Source of the DNA: Akkermansiaceae bacterium | Lineage (GTDB): Bacteria > Verrucomicrobiota > Verrucomicrobiia > Verrucomicrobiales > Akkermansiaceae | Length of the DNA: 64,000 nt | Direction: 5' to 3' | Assembly (NCBI GenBank): GCA_903878115.1 | Contig: CAIRGO010000229.1 | Span: 18,283 to 82,282 of the forward strand | Part shown: piece by piece, positions 1-9,528 of the stretch | Numbering within the stretch: position 1 is the stretch's first letter | How the letters are laid out: each line of letters begins with the position of its first letter | The notes under the pieces: generated by a model | Told to the model about the DNA's origin: nothing | What the model saw: only the letters and a program-made list of their open reading frames with translations | Databases searched by the model: none | Translations under genes and position numbers: made by a program

Positions 1-21
1 GTTCTAAAAGCGGGCTTGGCG

Positions 22-873
22 TTACTTGGCGTTTTTTGGAGCGGTGATAAAATCGACGATGAGTTGCTGTACCTGATCCCCTAATTGACCAATGCGCCCA
101 CCGATGCTGCCGTGATCCCGATCCTTGACTTGCTGACCAGTGACTTCTTTCCTGCCCGCTTTTTTCCGCGCGGCGAGATACAACATGTTTTCCTCGACGC
201 GCATTTCCATGTCTTTTTCTGCATACAAAATCAGCTGCGGAGGACAAGGTGCACTCGCATAGAATAATGGTGCCGCCTGATCTACTACAATCGTAGTATC
301 TGATAAACCACGCTCCGCGCGGACAGTATAATGAGTGACCGTCTGACCACTCAGAGAAATGACTCCCGCAATTTCAGTGATTACTAGTTGGTGTGTCGCC
401 AACCAACGTTGATCGGAGCCTAACATCAACACCAAATAACCACCGGCAGAATGACCGCCGAGAAATATTTTTTTCACCGAGCCACCGTAGTCCTGTGCAT
501 GTTGATGAACCCACTGAAATGCTGCCGCGGCATCCTCAATGTATGCAGGATATTTCACCTGCGGGCTCAATCGATAATTCACCGTCACTACAATCACACC
601 TCGCTGCGCCAACGCCCGCGCAGCGGCAACTGTTTCCTCAGAATCCTTGCTGCCACCAGTTAAACCGCCACCATGAAACCACAATAAGATCGGCAAATCG
701 GTCGCACCTTTCGCTTGATAAACATCGAGCTGGCAACGTGCCTTCATCGTTTCATCAGCGGTCGCTGTGGGACGATAGTTCACTTGCTTAGTCTCAATCA
801 ACTCCACCGCAGCAGACAGGGTGACTTGCGCTGCGATGATGACTGGCCACACTGCGCATGCGAAAATGTTCAT
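22..873 (-). CDS. secreted alpha/beta-hydrolase (esterase/lipase, BD-FAE-like)
   Basis: Predicted exported carboxylesterase of 283 residues. The start is placed at the ATG at 873 because it opens a typical signal peptide (MNIFACAVWPVII); a longer in-frame extension would run into the opposing gene. The fold is shown by the oxyanion-hole motif HGGG (about residues 67-70), the nucleophile elbow GGHSAGGY (Ser about 142) and a late DRDHGS that supplies the catalytic His. The family hydrolyses small or sugar-linked esters, often beside polysaccharide degradation genes; the substrate is unknown. It is divergent from the neighbouring reductase, with about 95 bases between the starts. An unusual 16-bp palindrome lies inside the gene at 283-298. 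Confidence 0.85.
   Translation of the reverse strand: MNIFACAVWPVIIAAQVTLSAAVELIETKQVNYRPTATADETMKARCQLDVYQAKGATDLPILLWFHGGGLTGGSKDSEETVAAARALAQRGVIVVTVNYRLSPQVKYPAYIEDAAAAFQWVHQHAQDYGGSVKKIFLGGHSAGGYLVLMLGSDQRWLATHQLVITEIAGVISLSGQTVTHYTVRAERGLSDTTIVVDQAAPLFYASAPCPPQLILYAEKDMEMRVEENMLYLAARKKAGRKEVTGQQVKDRDHGSIGGRIGQLGDQVQQLIVDFITAPKNAK
283..298. repeat. 16-bp palindrome TACTAC-AATC-GTAGTA
   Basis: Perfect 6+6 inverted repeat with a 4-base spacer, inside the alpha/beta-hydrolase coding region. It belongs to a dispersed TACTAY-N4-RTAGTA family, with other perfect copies at 10683, 22404 and 63767. Function unknown. Confidence 0.6.
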
Positions 874-967
874 AAATCGATCAAACAAGCGATCTGCAAA
901 AAAGCAATGATTTTTTCCCCTCTTGACCGCTGTCTCATTCACGCTTATTACATGGATGTACTCGCCT

Positions 968-1945
968 ATGTCTGCAATTCTTATTCGATCCTTCGGTAAT
1001 CCATCATCGGTATTAGAACTCGCAGAACCCGAGTATCGTCCGCTCAGCGCAGGAGAAGTGCGAATCAAGATTCTTGCCGCGCCGATCAATCCCGCCGACA
1101 TAAATTGGATCGAGGGGACTTATGGCACACGCCCGATTCTTCCCGAAACACCAGGGACAGAGGGCGTGGGCGAAATTATTGAAACGACCGACGAGCGATA
1201 TCCCATCGGTCAACGCGTGATGTTGCTGGACTATGCGCATAGTTGGCAAGAGCAGCGAATCTGCGAGACCGCTAAGCTATTTCCTGTTCCTGCGGATGTG
1301 GATCCGCTGCAATTATCAATGCTCAAGGTGAATCCTGCCACCGCCTGGTTGATGATTCATTCCTTCACCCAACTCGGCGGGAATGTTTGCTTGGTACAAA
1401 ATGCCGCAAATTCTGCCGTCGGCCAGTGCGTGATTCAGATCGCCCGGGTGCTCGGCGTTACTACGATTAGCTTTTTACGAAATGCTGAGATGATTCCCGA
1501 GTTGATGCGCCTGGGAGCCGATGCCGTGTTCACTGATGATGACGCGGGTGTTGATGCCGCGCGACAATTCATCAGCGAACGTGGCTTACAAGTGCGCCTC
1601 GCATTGAATGCTGTAGGCGGCGATAGTGCGCTGCGTTTGTTGAACTTGCTATCACCCAATGGCATCCACGTCACCTATGGCGCGATGGGTCGCCGCCCGC
1701 TGACGATTCCTAACAAATTTCTCATTTTTCAAGACATCCAGATCCGCGGATTTTGGCTAACTAATTGGTTAGCAAATGCCACAGAAGAAGAAATTCACGC
1801 CACCTATCAATCACTCGTAGAGTTGATGCAACGTCATGTCCTAAAGCAACCGATCGATTCCGTTTATCAGCTGTCCGATTATGCTAACGCGCTCGCTCGC
1901 CTCAACGATCCTACACGACGCGGCAAAGTGCTTTTTTCTACCTGA
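968..1945 (+). CDS. 2-enoyl thioester reductase-like MDR family oxidoreductase (MECR/Etr1 type)
   Basis: Medium-chain dehydrogenase/reductase of 325 residues. The ATG at 968 is chosen because the conserved start MSAILIRSFG follows; an upstream in-frame start would overlap the divergent esterase promoter. The N-terminal motif NPADINWIEGTYG and the following PGTEGVGEI are typical of NADPH-dependent trans-2-enoyl-CoA/ACP reductases of the MECR/ETR1 group. NAANSAVGQCVIQIA is the nucleotide-binding loop of the same group. No zinc-ligand pattern was seen. The expected role is reduction of 2-enoyl thioesters in fatty-acid synthesis or a detoxifying quinone/enone reduction. It ends 10 bases before the convergent transporter pseudogene. 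Confidence 0.8.
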   Translation: MSAILIRSFGNPSSVLELAEPEYRPLSAGEVRIKILAAPINPADINWIEGTYGTRPILPETPGTEGVGEIIETTDERYPIGQRVMLLDYAHSWQEQRICETAKLFPVPADVDPLQLSMLKVNPATAWLMIHSFTQLGGNVCLVQNAANSAVGQCVIQIARVLGVTTISFLRNAEMIPELMRLGADAVFTDDDAGVDAARQFISERGLQVRLALNAVGGDSALRLLNLLSPNGIHVTYGAMGRRPLTIPNKFLIFQDIQIRGFWLTNWLANATEEEIHATYQSLVELMQRHVLKQPIDSVYQLSDYANALARLNDPTRRGKVLFST

Positions 1946-1955
1946 CGAAATACTT

Positions 1956-3637
1956 TCAAACACCAAGGAACAGTAAAGCAATTTGCACGATGAGAATTCT
2001 GCTAAGCATAGTCATCGGATAGACATTTGCATATGCTAGAGAGGAGGAATCAGAGTTGGTTAATTTATTCGCAATCGCCAGCGCGGGTGGGCCAGTCATG
2101 TTGCCTGAAAGCATACCGCACATGGTGAGATAATTTATCTTTATTTGTTTGCGAGCAAAAATTCCAACCCACAATAGTGGCACCATCGTTGTAATGATAC
2201 CCATAAGCATCCAAGAAACACCTTGCTGTGAAAGCGCAGTTTCGACAAATTTCTCCCCAGCGCCCAAACCCACACAACCGAGAAAAAAAATCATGCACAA
2301 CTCGCGAAATGCTGTATTAGCATTGATCGGCATGTGCACCAACAGCGGACCAATCCGACCCAAGCGGCCCATGATGATCGCCACAATCAATGGTCCACCA
2401 GCAAGACCGAATCTCAATGGCACCGGAACCTATGACAAACTCCATGGATACAATCCTAACAATACACCCAATGTGACCCCAAGAAATATCGAGGCAAAAC
2501 TCGTGGCGTTGAGTTGATGAACAGAATTTCCCACCGCCTTTTCTGTGCGATTGATCGAAGCTTCATCACCCACTAAATTGAGCATATCGCCAAACTGCAA
2601 ACGAATGCTTCCCACGGCAGTCATGATCAAATCCTGACGGCTTACCCGAGCAATCGTAACTCCAAATTGCCTTGCGATCCCTGAATCAGCAATCGTTTTC
2701 CCAATCATCTCCTTGTTGGTGACGATCACCCGCTTGCAAATCACATCGCCTGGTGCCTTATGCAAATCTTCTTTCACACGAACGCCTACGCTTATTTCCG
2801 AGCGCTTCAATTGATCTTCAAAACCAATCGCCAATACCACATCTCCGAGTTGTAAAATTGTTTCACTAGTCACAGTGGATACCTCTTGTTGACCAGCATG
2901 ACGGATCCTTGATAATATAACACCATTGCGACCAAGACCCGGCACATATTTCACCATGACGCCGGCACGATTAGGATTGTCAACGCGCATGGTGACGCTG
3001 ATGCTGCTTGGTATTTGACTCTGCAACTCGTTGGTAAAAAGCCGTTGTTCCTCCTGCACATTGATGCGAAACATCATGCGGAGTAGAACAAACGCCAAAA
3101 TAATTCCCATGACCGCAAAAGGATAAGTGACCGCGTATGCCATTGATGCGATCGACGATTGCGCGGGGTCAATTTTGCTCAAGGCAATCATTTGCTGCGC
3201 CGCACCCAGCGATGGCGTATTGGTCGTGGCACCAGTAAAAATTCCTGCCATCACAGCTGGTTTCCATCCCAACATCGTGCCGCCAACAAAAACAATCAGC
3301 GTGCCCAGTAAAATGACCGATAACGCCAAACCATTCAGTTTGATGCCATCTTTTTTTAATGAATTGAAAAATCCTGGGCCAGTAAAATTCCGACCGTAAT
3401 GACGAATAATACAAGACCGAATTCTTTCAAAAATGCCAGTAATTCAGGCTCTAAGCGAAATCCGAAATGACCCAAAATGATACCGCTGAATAACATTCCC
3501 GCGACTCCTAATTTTAAGCCGAAAATACGGATCGATCCAATCAACAATCCGAGGGCTGCAGTAACCGCGATCACCTACAAAGGAACGGCATGCGGCGACA
3601 CACTGCGGATCTATTCTAAAAGTATCTGCACAGCCAT
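1956..3637 (-). pseudogene. AspT/YidE/YbjL-type transporter, disrupted
   Basis: Three consecutive minus-strand frames spell one member of the aspartate:alanine exchanger / YidE family. The pieces are an N-terminal membrane half (GLLIGSIRIFGLKLGVAGMLF), two TrkA-C-type regulatory domains in the middle, and a C-terminal membrane half (LAGGPLIVAIIMGRLG). Four lesions are visible. Two in-frame TAG codons lie in the first 22 codons after the ATG at 3637. One frameshift lies near 3370, where GPGFFNSLKKDG continues in another frame. A second lies near 2424-2430, where the frame resumes with VPVPLRFGLAGG. The family normally exchanges amino or carboxylic acids across the inner membrane. The gene is probably dead, although basecalling errors could explain the frameshifts. 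Confidence 0.85.
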
Positions 3638-3684
3638 GCGTGTCATGAAAGCACAATGCATGCAAACAATTTATCAATTTCCTT

Positions 3685-3915
3685 TTAACGAGAACGATGA
3701 TCCCAGATATACCATCTCTCCACCTTAGTGCGGGCCCAGGGAGTTTTGCGCAGAAAGGTAAGGCTTGATTTGATGCTCGGATCTAACAAAAAACACCGAA
3801 TTGGTATGCGTTCACCTAATTTCTCAAAACCATGGCGATCTACCAAATCCTTCAGAATCACTTCTAAGGTAAGGCCGTGCAATGGATCGCGGGGGTGGCT
3901 AGGTGTGTCGCTCAT
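3685..3915 (-). CDS. VF530 family DUF2132 protein
   Basis: Small cytoplasmic protein of 76 residues that covers the DUF2132/VF530 domain almost end to end. The signature is [20 protein letters not shown], then [15 protein letters not shown] and [13 protein letters not shown]. The family has a compact helical fold and is usually annotated as DNA-binding, but its role is unknown. Its ATG sits one base beyond the glnD stop codon, so it is very likely co-transcribed and translationally coupled to glnD. Confidence 0.9.
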   Translation of the reverse strand: MSDTPSHPRDPLHGLTLEVILKDLVDRHGFEKLGERIPIRCFLLDPSIKSSLTFLRKTPWARTKVERWYIWDHRSR

Positions 3916-3916
3916 A

Positions 3917-6655
3917 TCAATCTTCGCGTGAAATTAGTGCATCCAGATCGTTTTCTAAGTTCTGCAAAATCTCTGAGTTAGTAATTTTTCCTCCACCTGG
4001 ATAAGTAATATAGAGTGTATCAACCGCCGCACCTTTTTCGGTGCAAATGCGTGCATGAACGGTATCGAGGTTATGAGAATTGATGGCATGAAAAAGATCA
4101 TGCAATAAACCGATCCGGTCCAGCGCTTGAATTTCGATGGTCGTGCAAGTAGGATGCAAATCATTGCTAATGTAGGTGCGCACCGGAAATGCGATTCCGG
4201 TATCTGTTCTCGGCGCGAGAAAATTCACACGACGTTTCAAGTATTGTTCCGAATTGTATTCATCCGCGGTAAAGATTGCCTCAAATTTTTCGGTAAAGCG
4301 TTTTCTTACCTTCATATCCGCAATCGGCTCAAAGTTGGTGTTACAAACACGGAAAATGTCCAACACAATACCATCGGTACGAGTATAGAAATCAGCAGAT
4401 AAAATATTGATTTGCTCAGCAGCAATAGCACAGCAAATTTTTTCTAACAAGTTTGGTCGGTTGCGCGTGGCGATGATAATTTCTGTGTATCCTTTTTCAT
4501 TGTGATCAATCCACTTGATGCAGTAGGAAGACGCCGAATGCTCACGCAGCATGTAATGTCTAACAGTTCTTACCTGAGTCACGATGTGCGACGGTGTTCT
4601 AAAACTAAACGCGGCCGTTGGCATGCGCTCAAAATGTTCACGAACCCATGGATGGTAATCATCGCGCATCATACCAATGACGGATTCTTGCAATTCAGTT
4701 TTCTGTTCTTCCATGGATGCTTCGTAACCAGCTCTGCCTTCAAGCAAGAACCGCGTCGTTAACGAATGCAGCTGGCGCATTAACGACTCTTTCCACCCGG
4801 TCCAGGCATCGGGCGATGTTCCATTCGAGTCGGCAAAAGTAAACAGCAACAGAGCATCAAGATTTTCTCGGGTTTTCATCACCGCCGCGAACTCGGCAAT
4901 CACTTCTGGGTCTTCAATGTTTTTCGTCGTGGCAGTGCGCCAAAATGTAAGATGGTTATCGACGAGAAACATGATCATTGCCCGACGCGCTCCCGTAATT
5001 TGCAAGCGTTTGCACAACTTCGTTGCGAGCATCGTCGAGCCGTCAATGTGCTCTCGCACATCTTCCGCCCGACCAGTGTCATGAAGAATCACCGCCAAAT
5101 ACAAAGCAAAAGGATCGGAAATATCGAGCAACAAGCGCCGATAAACTTCGATGCGTGGATTAGCGTCATCGCCCAATAAGGCATCAAGTTGATCGATGCA
5201 GCGAAGGGTGTGCTCGTCAGCGGTATAGCGATGGAAAAACTCATGCTGCACAAGGCAATCTAACGCATCAAATTCGGGCAAATATTTCCCGAGAAATCCC
5301 ACACGATGCATGAGCCGCAAGGTGCGTGCAACATCTCCTTTTCTCTCCAAAATTGCTTGAAATGTTTCTCGATTGGCTTTCGAGTAACGAAAATTTCGAT
5401 CCACCAAATCTGCGTGTTCTTTCACCATTTTCCGCATTGGTGGTGAGAGTTTCAATGTTCGCAATTGGCAATGCTGAAACAATCGCATCATACGATTCGG
5501 ATCTGTCGTAAAGATATCGGATGATAGCGCGTAGATGCGACCGTCGCGTGCGGTAAATCCATCAAACTCCTCGGACTTTTTTTTGCGAAAGGTTAGAAAT
5601 GAACGAATCCCTGAAGTGGCCGCTTGCTGTTCTTCGATTTGAAATATTTCCATCAACGATGTCGTATGCTGCCACAAATGACGTGTGTGCTGGTAGTAAT
5701 CGCGCATGAATGCCTCGGTGCGACGTAAGATACTCTTTTGCGGATAATGAAATGAAGTAGCAACAATTCCTTGAAATCGCAGTGTTAAAATATCGCTCGA
5801 TTTTCCCGTCTCGTAGTGCAGTTCATTGCGCACACGATGAAGAAAATCATAAGCCGCATTAATTTCACGATAGGCGGTATGTGTTAGGCTTTTTTCTTTT
5901 ACTAAATCCGATAGATCGGTAATGCTTCGCTTCACGCGAGCGACCCACATGATGTTATGATAATCGCGCAATCCTCCGCAGGATTCCTTTACGTTAGGCT
6001 CTTGCAGAAATGGCGTTTTCCAATATTTCTCATGCCGCGCCCGTTGATCTTGTCTACGTAAATGCAGGAATTCTTTGGGGCTTTTTTGCACGCATTCTTT
6101 TTCAAAACGCAACTTGAACTGTTGGAACAATTTTTTATCACCTACAATCAAACGACTATCCATCAATGCCGTTTTATTTTGTTGATCTTTGTTCGACTCG
6201 ATAATGCATTCATTGATCGAACGAACTGATTGGCCCACTTTGAATCCCAAGTCCCACAATATGTAAAGAATGGCTTCGACCGCTTCCTTCGTAATGGGCG
6301 GAATTTTTGTGGATGCTTGAGGGATTAAAAATAAAAGGTCGATATCGGAACAAGGATTGAGAGCACCGCGCCCGTATCCGCCTGTGGCAACCAGAGACAA
6401 GGCCGGTTTAATCTTAAGAGGAAATAACACCGATTGATACGCGCAGATTAGTAGTATATCCAACAAATCTTTGCGTCGCCCCGCAACTTCTAAACCTCCT
6501 GCACCTTCTTTGTGCTCTTCTTTGATGATCTCTTCTTCGGGCTTTAAGAATTTTTTGAATAAAGCGATGCGCTCGTCAGGCGACAATAATCCCTCTAGCG
6601 CAGGAGCAAGGATCGTGTTCGCGCGCTGTTGAAGTTGATGGATGGATTCGCTCAT
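3917..6655 (-). CDS. glnD: bifunctional uridylyltransferase / uridylyl-removing enzyme (PII regulator)
   Basis: GlnD attaches and removes UMP on the PII nitrogen-signal protein in response to glutamine. The 912-residue length is normal for the family. Domains in order: a nucleotidyltransferase with the [15 protein letters not shown] core (about residues 92-106), a GlnE/GlnD helical region with [11 protein letters not shown], an HD phosphohydrolase domain with [10 protein letters not shown], and two C-terminal ACT domains that would sense glutamine ([17 protein letters not shown] and [16 protein letters not shown]). All key motifs look intact. The DUF2132 gene follows directly. No PII gene (glnB) is in the window. 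Confidence 0.95.
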   Translation of the reverse strand: MSESIHQLQQRANTILAPALEGLLSPDERIALFKKFLKPEEEIIKEEHKEGAGGLEVAGRRKDLLDILLICAYQSVLFPLKIKPALSLVATGGYGRGALNPCSDIDLLFLIPQASTKIPPITKEAVEAILYILWDLGFKVGQSVRSINECIIESNKDQQNKTALMDSRLIVGDKKLFQQFKLRFEKECVQKSPKEFLHLRRQDQRARHEKYWKTPFLQEPNVKESCGGLRDYHNIMWVARVKRSITDLSDLVKEKSLTHTAYREINAAYDFLHRVRNELHYETGKSSDILTLRFQGIVATSFHYPQKSILRRTEAFMRDYYQHTRHLWQHTTSLMEIFQIEEQQAATSGIRSFLTFRKKKSEEFDGFTARDGRIYALSSDIFTTDPNRMMRLFQHCQLRTLKLSPPMRKMVKEHADLVDRNFRYSKANRETFQAILERKGDVARTLRLMHRVGFLGKYLPEFDALDCLVQHEFFHRYTADEHTLRCIDQLDALLGDDANPRIEVYRRLLLDISDPFALYLAVILHDTGRAEDVREHIDGSTMLATKLCKRLQITGARRAMIMFLVDNHLTFWRTATTKNIEDPEVIAEFAAVMKTRENLDALLLFTFADSNGTSPDAWTGWKESLMRQLHSLTTRFLLEGRAGYEASMEEQKTELQESVIGMMRDDYHPWVREHFERMPTAAFSFRTPSHIVTQVRTVRHYMLREHSASSYCIKWIDHNEKGYTEIIIATRNRPNLLEKICCAIAAEQINILSADFYTRTDGIVLDIFRVCNTNFEPIADMKVRKRFTEKFEAIFTADEYNSEQYLKRRVNFLAPRTDTGIAFPVRTYISNDLHPTCTTIEIQALDRIGLLHDLFHAINSHNLDTVHARICTEKGAAVDTLYITYPGGGKITNSEILQNLENDLDALISRED

Positions 6656-6766
6656 GGATAGGCAGTAATTTTCTGATCAAAAATCACCGCCCACTCATGG
6701 AGCAACAGTTGTGGTGGGTCAAGCCATTCCTGTGTGCTTGCGCTTGATGATCGCATTGATTTCTTC

Positions 6767-7789
6767 TCATTCGCGCCACATTTCACAGGCATGAGCTGCA
6801 AATCCCGCGCCGAAGGCCGTGAGCCAGTAGCGTTGATCCGCCTGTTGTGAGATGAGACGCCGCTCTAAGGCATACATAACCGATGGACTACTCATATTTC
6901 CGTGTTCCTGCAGCACATGACGCGTTTCGGTAAGAGAAAACGGTAGGACTTTTTCTAATTCTTCGATCACATCACGACCGCCAGAGTGGGCTAGTATTTG
7001 ATTCGGTTCGGCTGTGCGCTTTGCATACAATTGTGCCACTGCCTCGGCGGCCAATTGGGGCACGCTCCGGTGCAATTGATTTTTCAATTTTCCCAGTTCA
7101 TTCACAAAGCGAATTTTTTCACGGTGCTCGGGCATGTGAATGGTGGAAAAATTTCCTATCTCCCACTGATGGCGCTCACTAGTGCCCGACCAGATCGATG
7201 CCGAGGCACCATCACCAAACAGGCATAAACTGATCAACACTCCAGGGTCGTCATTGACAAAAAATGCTGCCGAGCAAACTTCCACTGCAATCACGGCGAC
7301 CTTTGCAGCAGGATTCGCTCGCAAGAATCCGTGTGCTGCACGAAGCGCAGGGATAGCCGCGCCACAACCAAGGCCTACGAGGTCGCAAAGATAGGCGTCA
7401 CTGCGCAATCCGAGCTTTTCCGCGACATGTGAGGTCACGCCTGGACATAAATATCCCGTGCACGTGCAAACAAAAATCGCGTCCAATTCTGATGCCTCCA
7501 ACTGCGCTTTTTCTAATACCTTGCTGAGCGCTGAAGACGCCATGATGACTGATTGCTCTTCGTAATACTCATTGAGCTCTTGAGCGCCACGGGTGAACAG
7601 CCGACTGATATCCGCAAGCCCATAATGACGTTTCTGAATTCCAGAATTGCCTAGCATCACTTTTTCTAACAATGTTTTTGATCGCACATTTACCTCTTGA
7701 TGCCATTCGCTTGACTGCATGACGGTGAAGCAATCGTGTTGAGAATAGACGTGCGGCGGATTATAAGAAGCGATGGAGCAAAAGAACAT
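6767..7789 (-). CDS. type III polyketide synthase (chalcone/stilbene synthase family)
   Basis: Homodimeric ketosynthase that extends an acyl-CoA with malonyl-CoA units and cyclises it to a pyrone or resorcinol. At 340 residues it is slightly short but complete. The three catalytic residues are visible: Cys in [16 protein letters not shown], His in [13 protein letters not shown] and Asn in [14 protein letters not shown]. The start is 4 bases from the stop of the upstream flavoprotein, giving an operon of methyltransferase, flavoprotein and PKS. The same three activities occur in the srsABC phenolic-lipid operon of Streptomyces, so an O-methylated or hydroxylated alkylresorcinol/quinone-like lipid is a reasonable inference. 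The starter unit cannot be read from the sequence. Confidence 0.9.
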   Translation of the reverse strand: MFFCSIASYNPPHVYSQHDCFTVMQSSEWHQEVNVRSKTLLEKVMLGNSGIQKRHYGLADISRLFTRGAQELNEYYEEQSVIMASSALSKVLEKAQLEASELDAIFVCTCTGYLCPGVTSHVAEKLGLRSDAYLCDLVGLGCGAAIPALRAAHGFLRANPAAKVAVIAVEVCSAAFFVNDDPGVLISLCLFGDGASASIWSGTSERHQWEIGNFSTIHMPEHREKIRFVNELGKLKNQLHRSVPQLAAEAVAQLYAKRTAEPNQILAHSGGRDVIEELEKVLPFSLTETRHVLQEHGNMSSPSVMYALERRLISQQADQRYWLTAFGAGFAAHACEMWRE

Positions 7790-7792
7790 AAA

Positions 7793-8815
7793 TTAACGAG
7801 TGACTGAGTAAAGAAAACGAAAGGGCAATAACTGATTGGTAGATAAAATTTCAAGTGGCCTACGTAAACTAGGCGCAAGGATCAATCGATGCATCCACTG
7901 AGAAAAAGTGAGCCGCCTCAAGAATCTGCGAAGTTGTAACTCATGCACGCTTTGCAAGGTCTGCTGCCACGATTGTTGATGATTCGCATATTGTTCTAGC
8001 GGACTAATCCCCATCTCTGCGGCTTGCAGTGCCATGCTCATGCCATTGCCGGTAAAGGGGGGAATGATGCTTTCCGAGTCGCCAATACCTAGCATCGACG
8101 TGGGCATTTGTTGACGGCCTAACTGAAAACCGGCCGTCGCGTGAAATGAGCCAACACGCCATTCGCAGTGTTCGATTTTATCTGCTAGCACATGCAAACC
8201 ACATTGATGCAAATATCCCAACAAAAGTTCTTCTTGTTTGCCTTGTATATCTGATTGAATCCGAAATAGACCACAAAGATTCACCCATCCATCCTCGACC
8301 CGAGCAAGACCAGCGTATCCGTGCTGACCGAGATGCATTTCTAATCCACTGCTCATCGTCAATCCCCGCACGTGCATTTTTAGCCCCAGCCATTGACCTT
8401 TCGCTGGCCGCCTACCTGCCGCCCACACCAAACCTTCTTTATCGGTAAATTGCTGCCGATTCGTTTCTTGAACAACCCCGCCGACAGCGCGTAAACGATC
8501 ACAAAGCAACGCATCTAACCGATACCGCGAGATCGCATATGCTGCGCTGGGCAAGCGGTATTGCCCCATCATCGTTGCTCCATTCCACCATGACACCAAA
8601 TCATGGCGTGCGCATTGCTCCATGATATCAGCTATGCCTAACGCATCCAGCGTCTGTTGGCTCACCCCGGAAATAAATTCGCCACAAACACGATGACGCG
8701 GATACGATAACGCTTCATGAACGATAACGGGAACATTTCTGTTACGTAAGGCAATCGCTAACGATAATCCGGATAAACCTCCTCCGACAATTTCGATTTG
8801 TTTTAGCGCTTGCAT
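7793..8815 (-). CDS. FAD-dependent oxidoreductase of the polyketide operon
   Basis: Flavoprotein of 340 residues. The ATG at 8815 is preferred because the Rossmann motif IEIVGGGLSGLSLAIALRNR begins six residues later. A second conserved block PRHRVCGEFISG resembles geranylgeranyl-reductase and hydroxylase-type flavoproteins, and GIGDSESIIPPFTGNGMS is the FAD ribityl-binding motif. The start overlaps the end of the upstream methyltransferase by 13 bases, and the PKS follows after 3 bases, so the three proteins are coupled. It probably oxidises or hydroxylates the PKS product. The C-terminus carries basic and hydrophobic stretches that might associate with membrane. Confidence 0.85.
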   Translation of the reverse strand: MQALKQIEIVGGGLSGLSLAIALRNRNVPVIVHEALSYPRHRVCGEFISGVSQQTLDALGIADIMEQCARHDLVSWWNGATMMGQYRLPSAAYAISRYRLDALLCDRLRAVGGVVQETNRQQFTDKEGLVWAAGRRPAKGQWLGLKMHVRGLTMSSGLEMHLGQHGYAGLARVEDGWVNLCGLFRIQSDIQGKQEELLLGYLHQCGLHVLADKIEHCEWRVGSFHATAGFQLGRQQMPTSMLGIGDSESIIPPFTGNGMSMALQAAEMGISPLEQYANHQQSWQQTLQSVHELQLRRFLRRLTFSQWMHRLILAPSLRRPLEILSTNQLLPFRFLYSVTR

Positions 8816-9489
8816 AAAATCGTCCGGCAAGCTCCTTTCCAATGTTCGATTTCCTCACAACTCCATTGTTGCGATGAAATCCCCAATAATTGCATAATTT
8901 CTCCTCTCCTAAAACCAGCATCAATACTGACATGCATATCATGACGAGTCACATCGTTGATGAACGGATGCATTAGTGCACCTAACAAATGTGGGGCTTT
9001 TCTGCGCAATGGCTCGTTGATGATCACTAGGGAAAAATGCGGTAGCCACGCGCTCAACCATGCTAATTTGCTATCATCAAAGTGATGTATAAAAAGATTC
9101 GCAATCAACGCCCCATAGCCCTGCGGCGGCGAGCATTGTGTAACATCGCCACTGCACCATTCCACTTTCTCGGGTAATTGTGCGGGACGCTCTAGCAGGT
9201 CATAAGCGCGAATATTTGCCTCAGGAAATTGCTGATGGATTTTCCTACACAAATCGCCATCCCCAGCACCAATTTCTACGATTCTTTTGTTGGTAAATTT
9301 ATGTTCTTTCTTAAGTCGGTTGATAATCCATGATTCATTTCCCATCAAAAAATTGATTATCCGCAAATCAGATCGCGAGCGCATCGCCCGAGGATCGTTT
9401 GCCTGTAAAGCATCGAGCAGTTCTGGCTTCGCCAATCTAACCTTGTTATCTACCATTTGCGTTCGCGCTAAGATACCGGCAAAGCTCAT
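8803..9489 (-). CDS. class I SAM-dependent methyltransferase of the polyketide operon
   Basis: First gene of the type III PKS operon. The SAM-binding motif is IVEIGAGDGDLCRKI, followed by the acidic residue of motif II (RAYDLL) and the motif III region GYGALIANLFIHHF. The C-terminal INEPLRRKAPHL block resembles methyltransferases paired with flavoproteins in such clusters. The start is either the ATG at 9489 or a GTG at 9495. It follows the FG-GAP gene on the same strand after about 39 bases, so read-through from that gene is possible. The likely substrate is the phenolic or quinol product of the neighbouring PKS. Confidence 0.85.
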   Translation of the reverse strand: MSFAGILARTQMVDNKVRLAKPELLDALQANDPRAMRSRSDLRIINFLMGNESWIINRLKKEHKFTNKRIVEIGAGDGDLCRKIHQQFPEANIRAYDLLERPAQLPEKVEWCSGDVTQCSPPQGYGALIANLFIHHFDDSKLAWLSAWLPHFSLVIINEPLRRKAPHLLGALMHPFINDVTRHDMHVSIDAGFRRGEIMQLLGISSQQWSCEEIEHWKGACRTILCKR

Positions 9490-9528
9490 TTTCACAATAG
9501 GTGATTAGAAAATAGATGTATTTAACTG

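Noticed and set aside
393..1249. Overlapping plus and minus frames around the esterase and reductase
   Set aside because: Shadows of the two clear genes; no conserved motifs.
1755..1775. GCTAAC/GTTAGC hairpin inside the reductase gene
   Set aside because: Within coding sequence, six pairs only, no T tail, so unlikely to be a terminator.
6680..6725. CCCAC/GTGGG hairpin after the polyketide synthase gene
   Set aside because: Stem short and loop long, without a T tail on the right strand; not called as a terminator.
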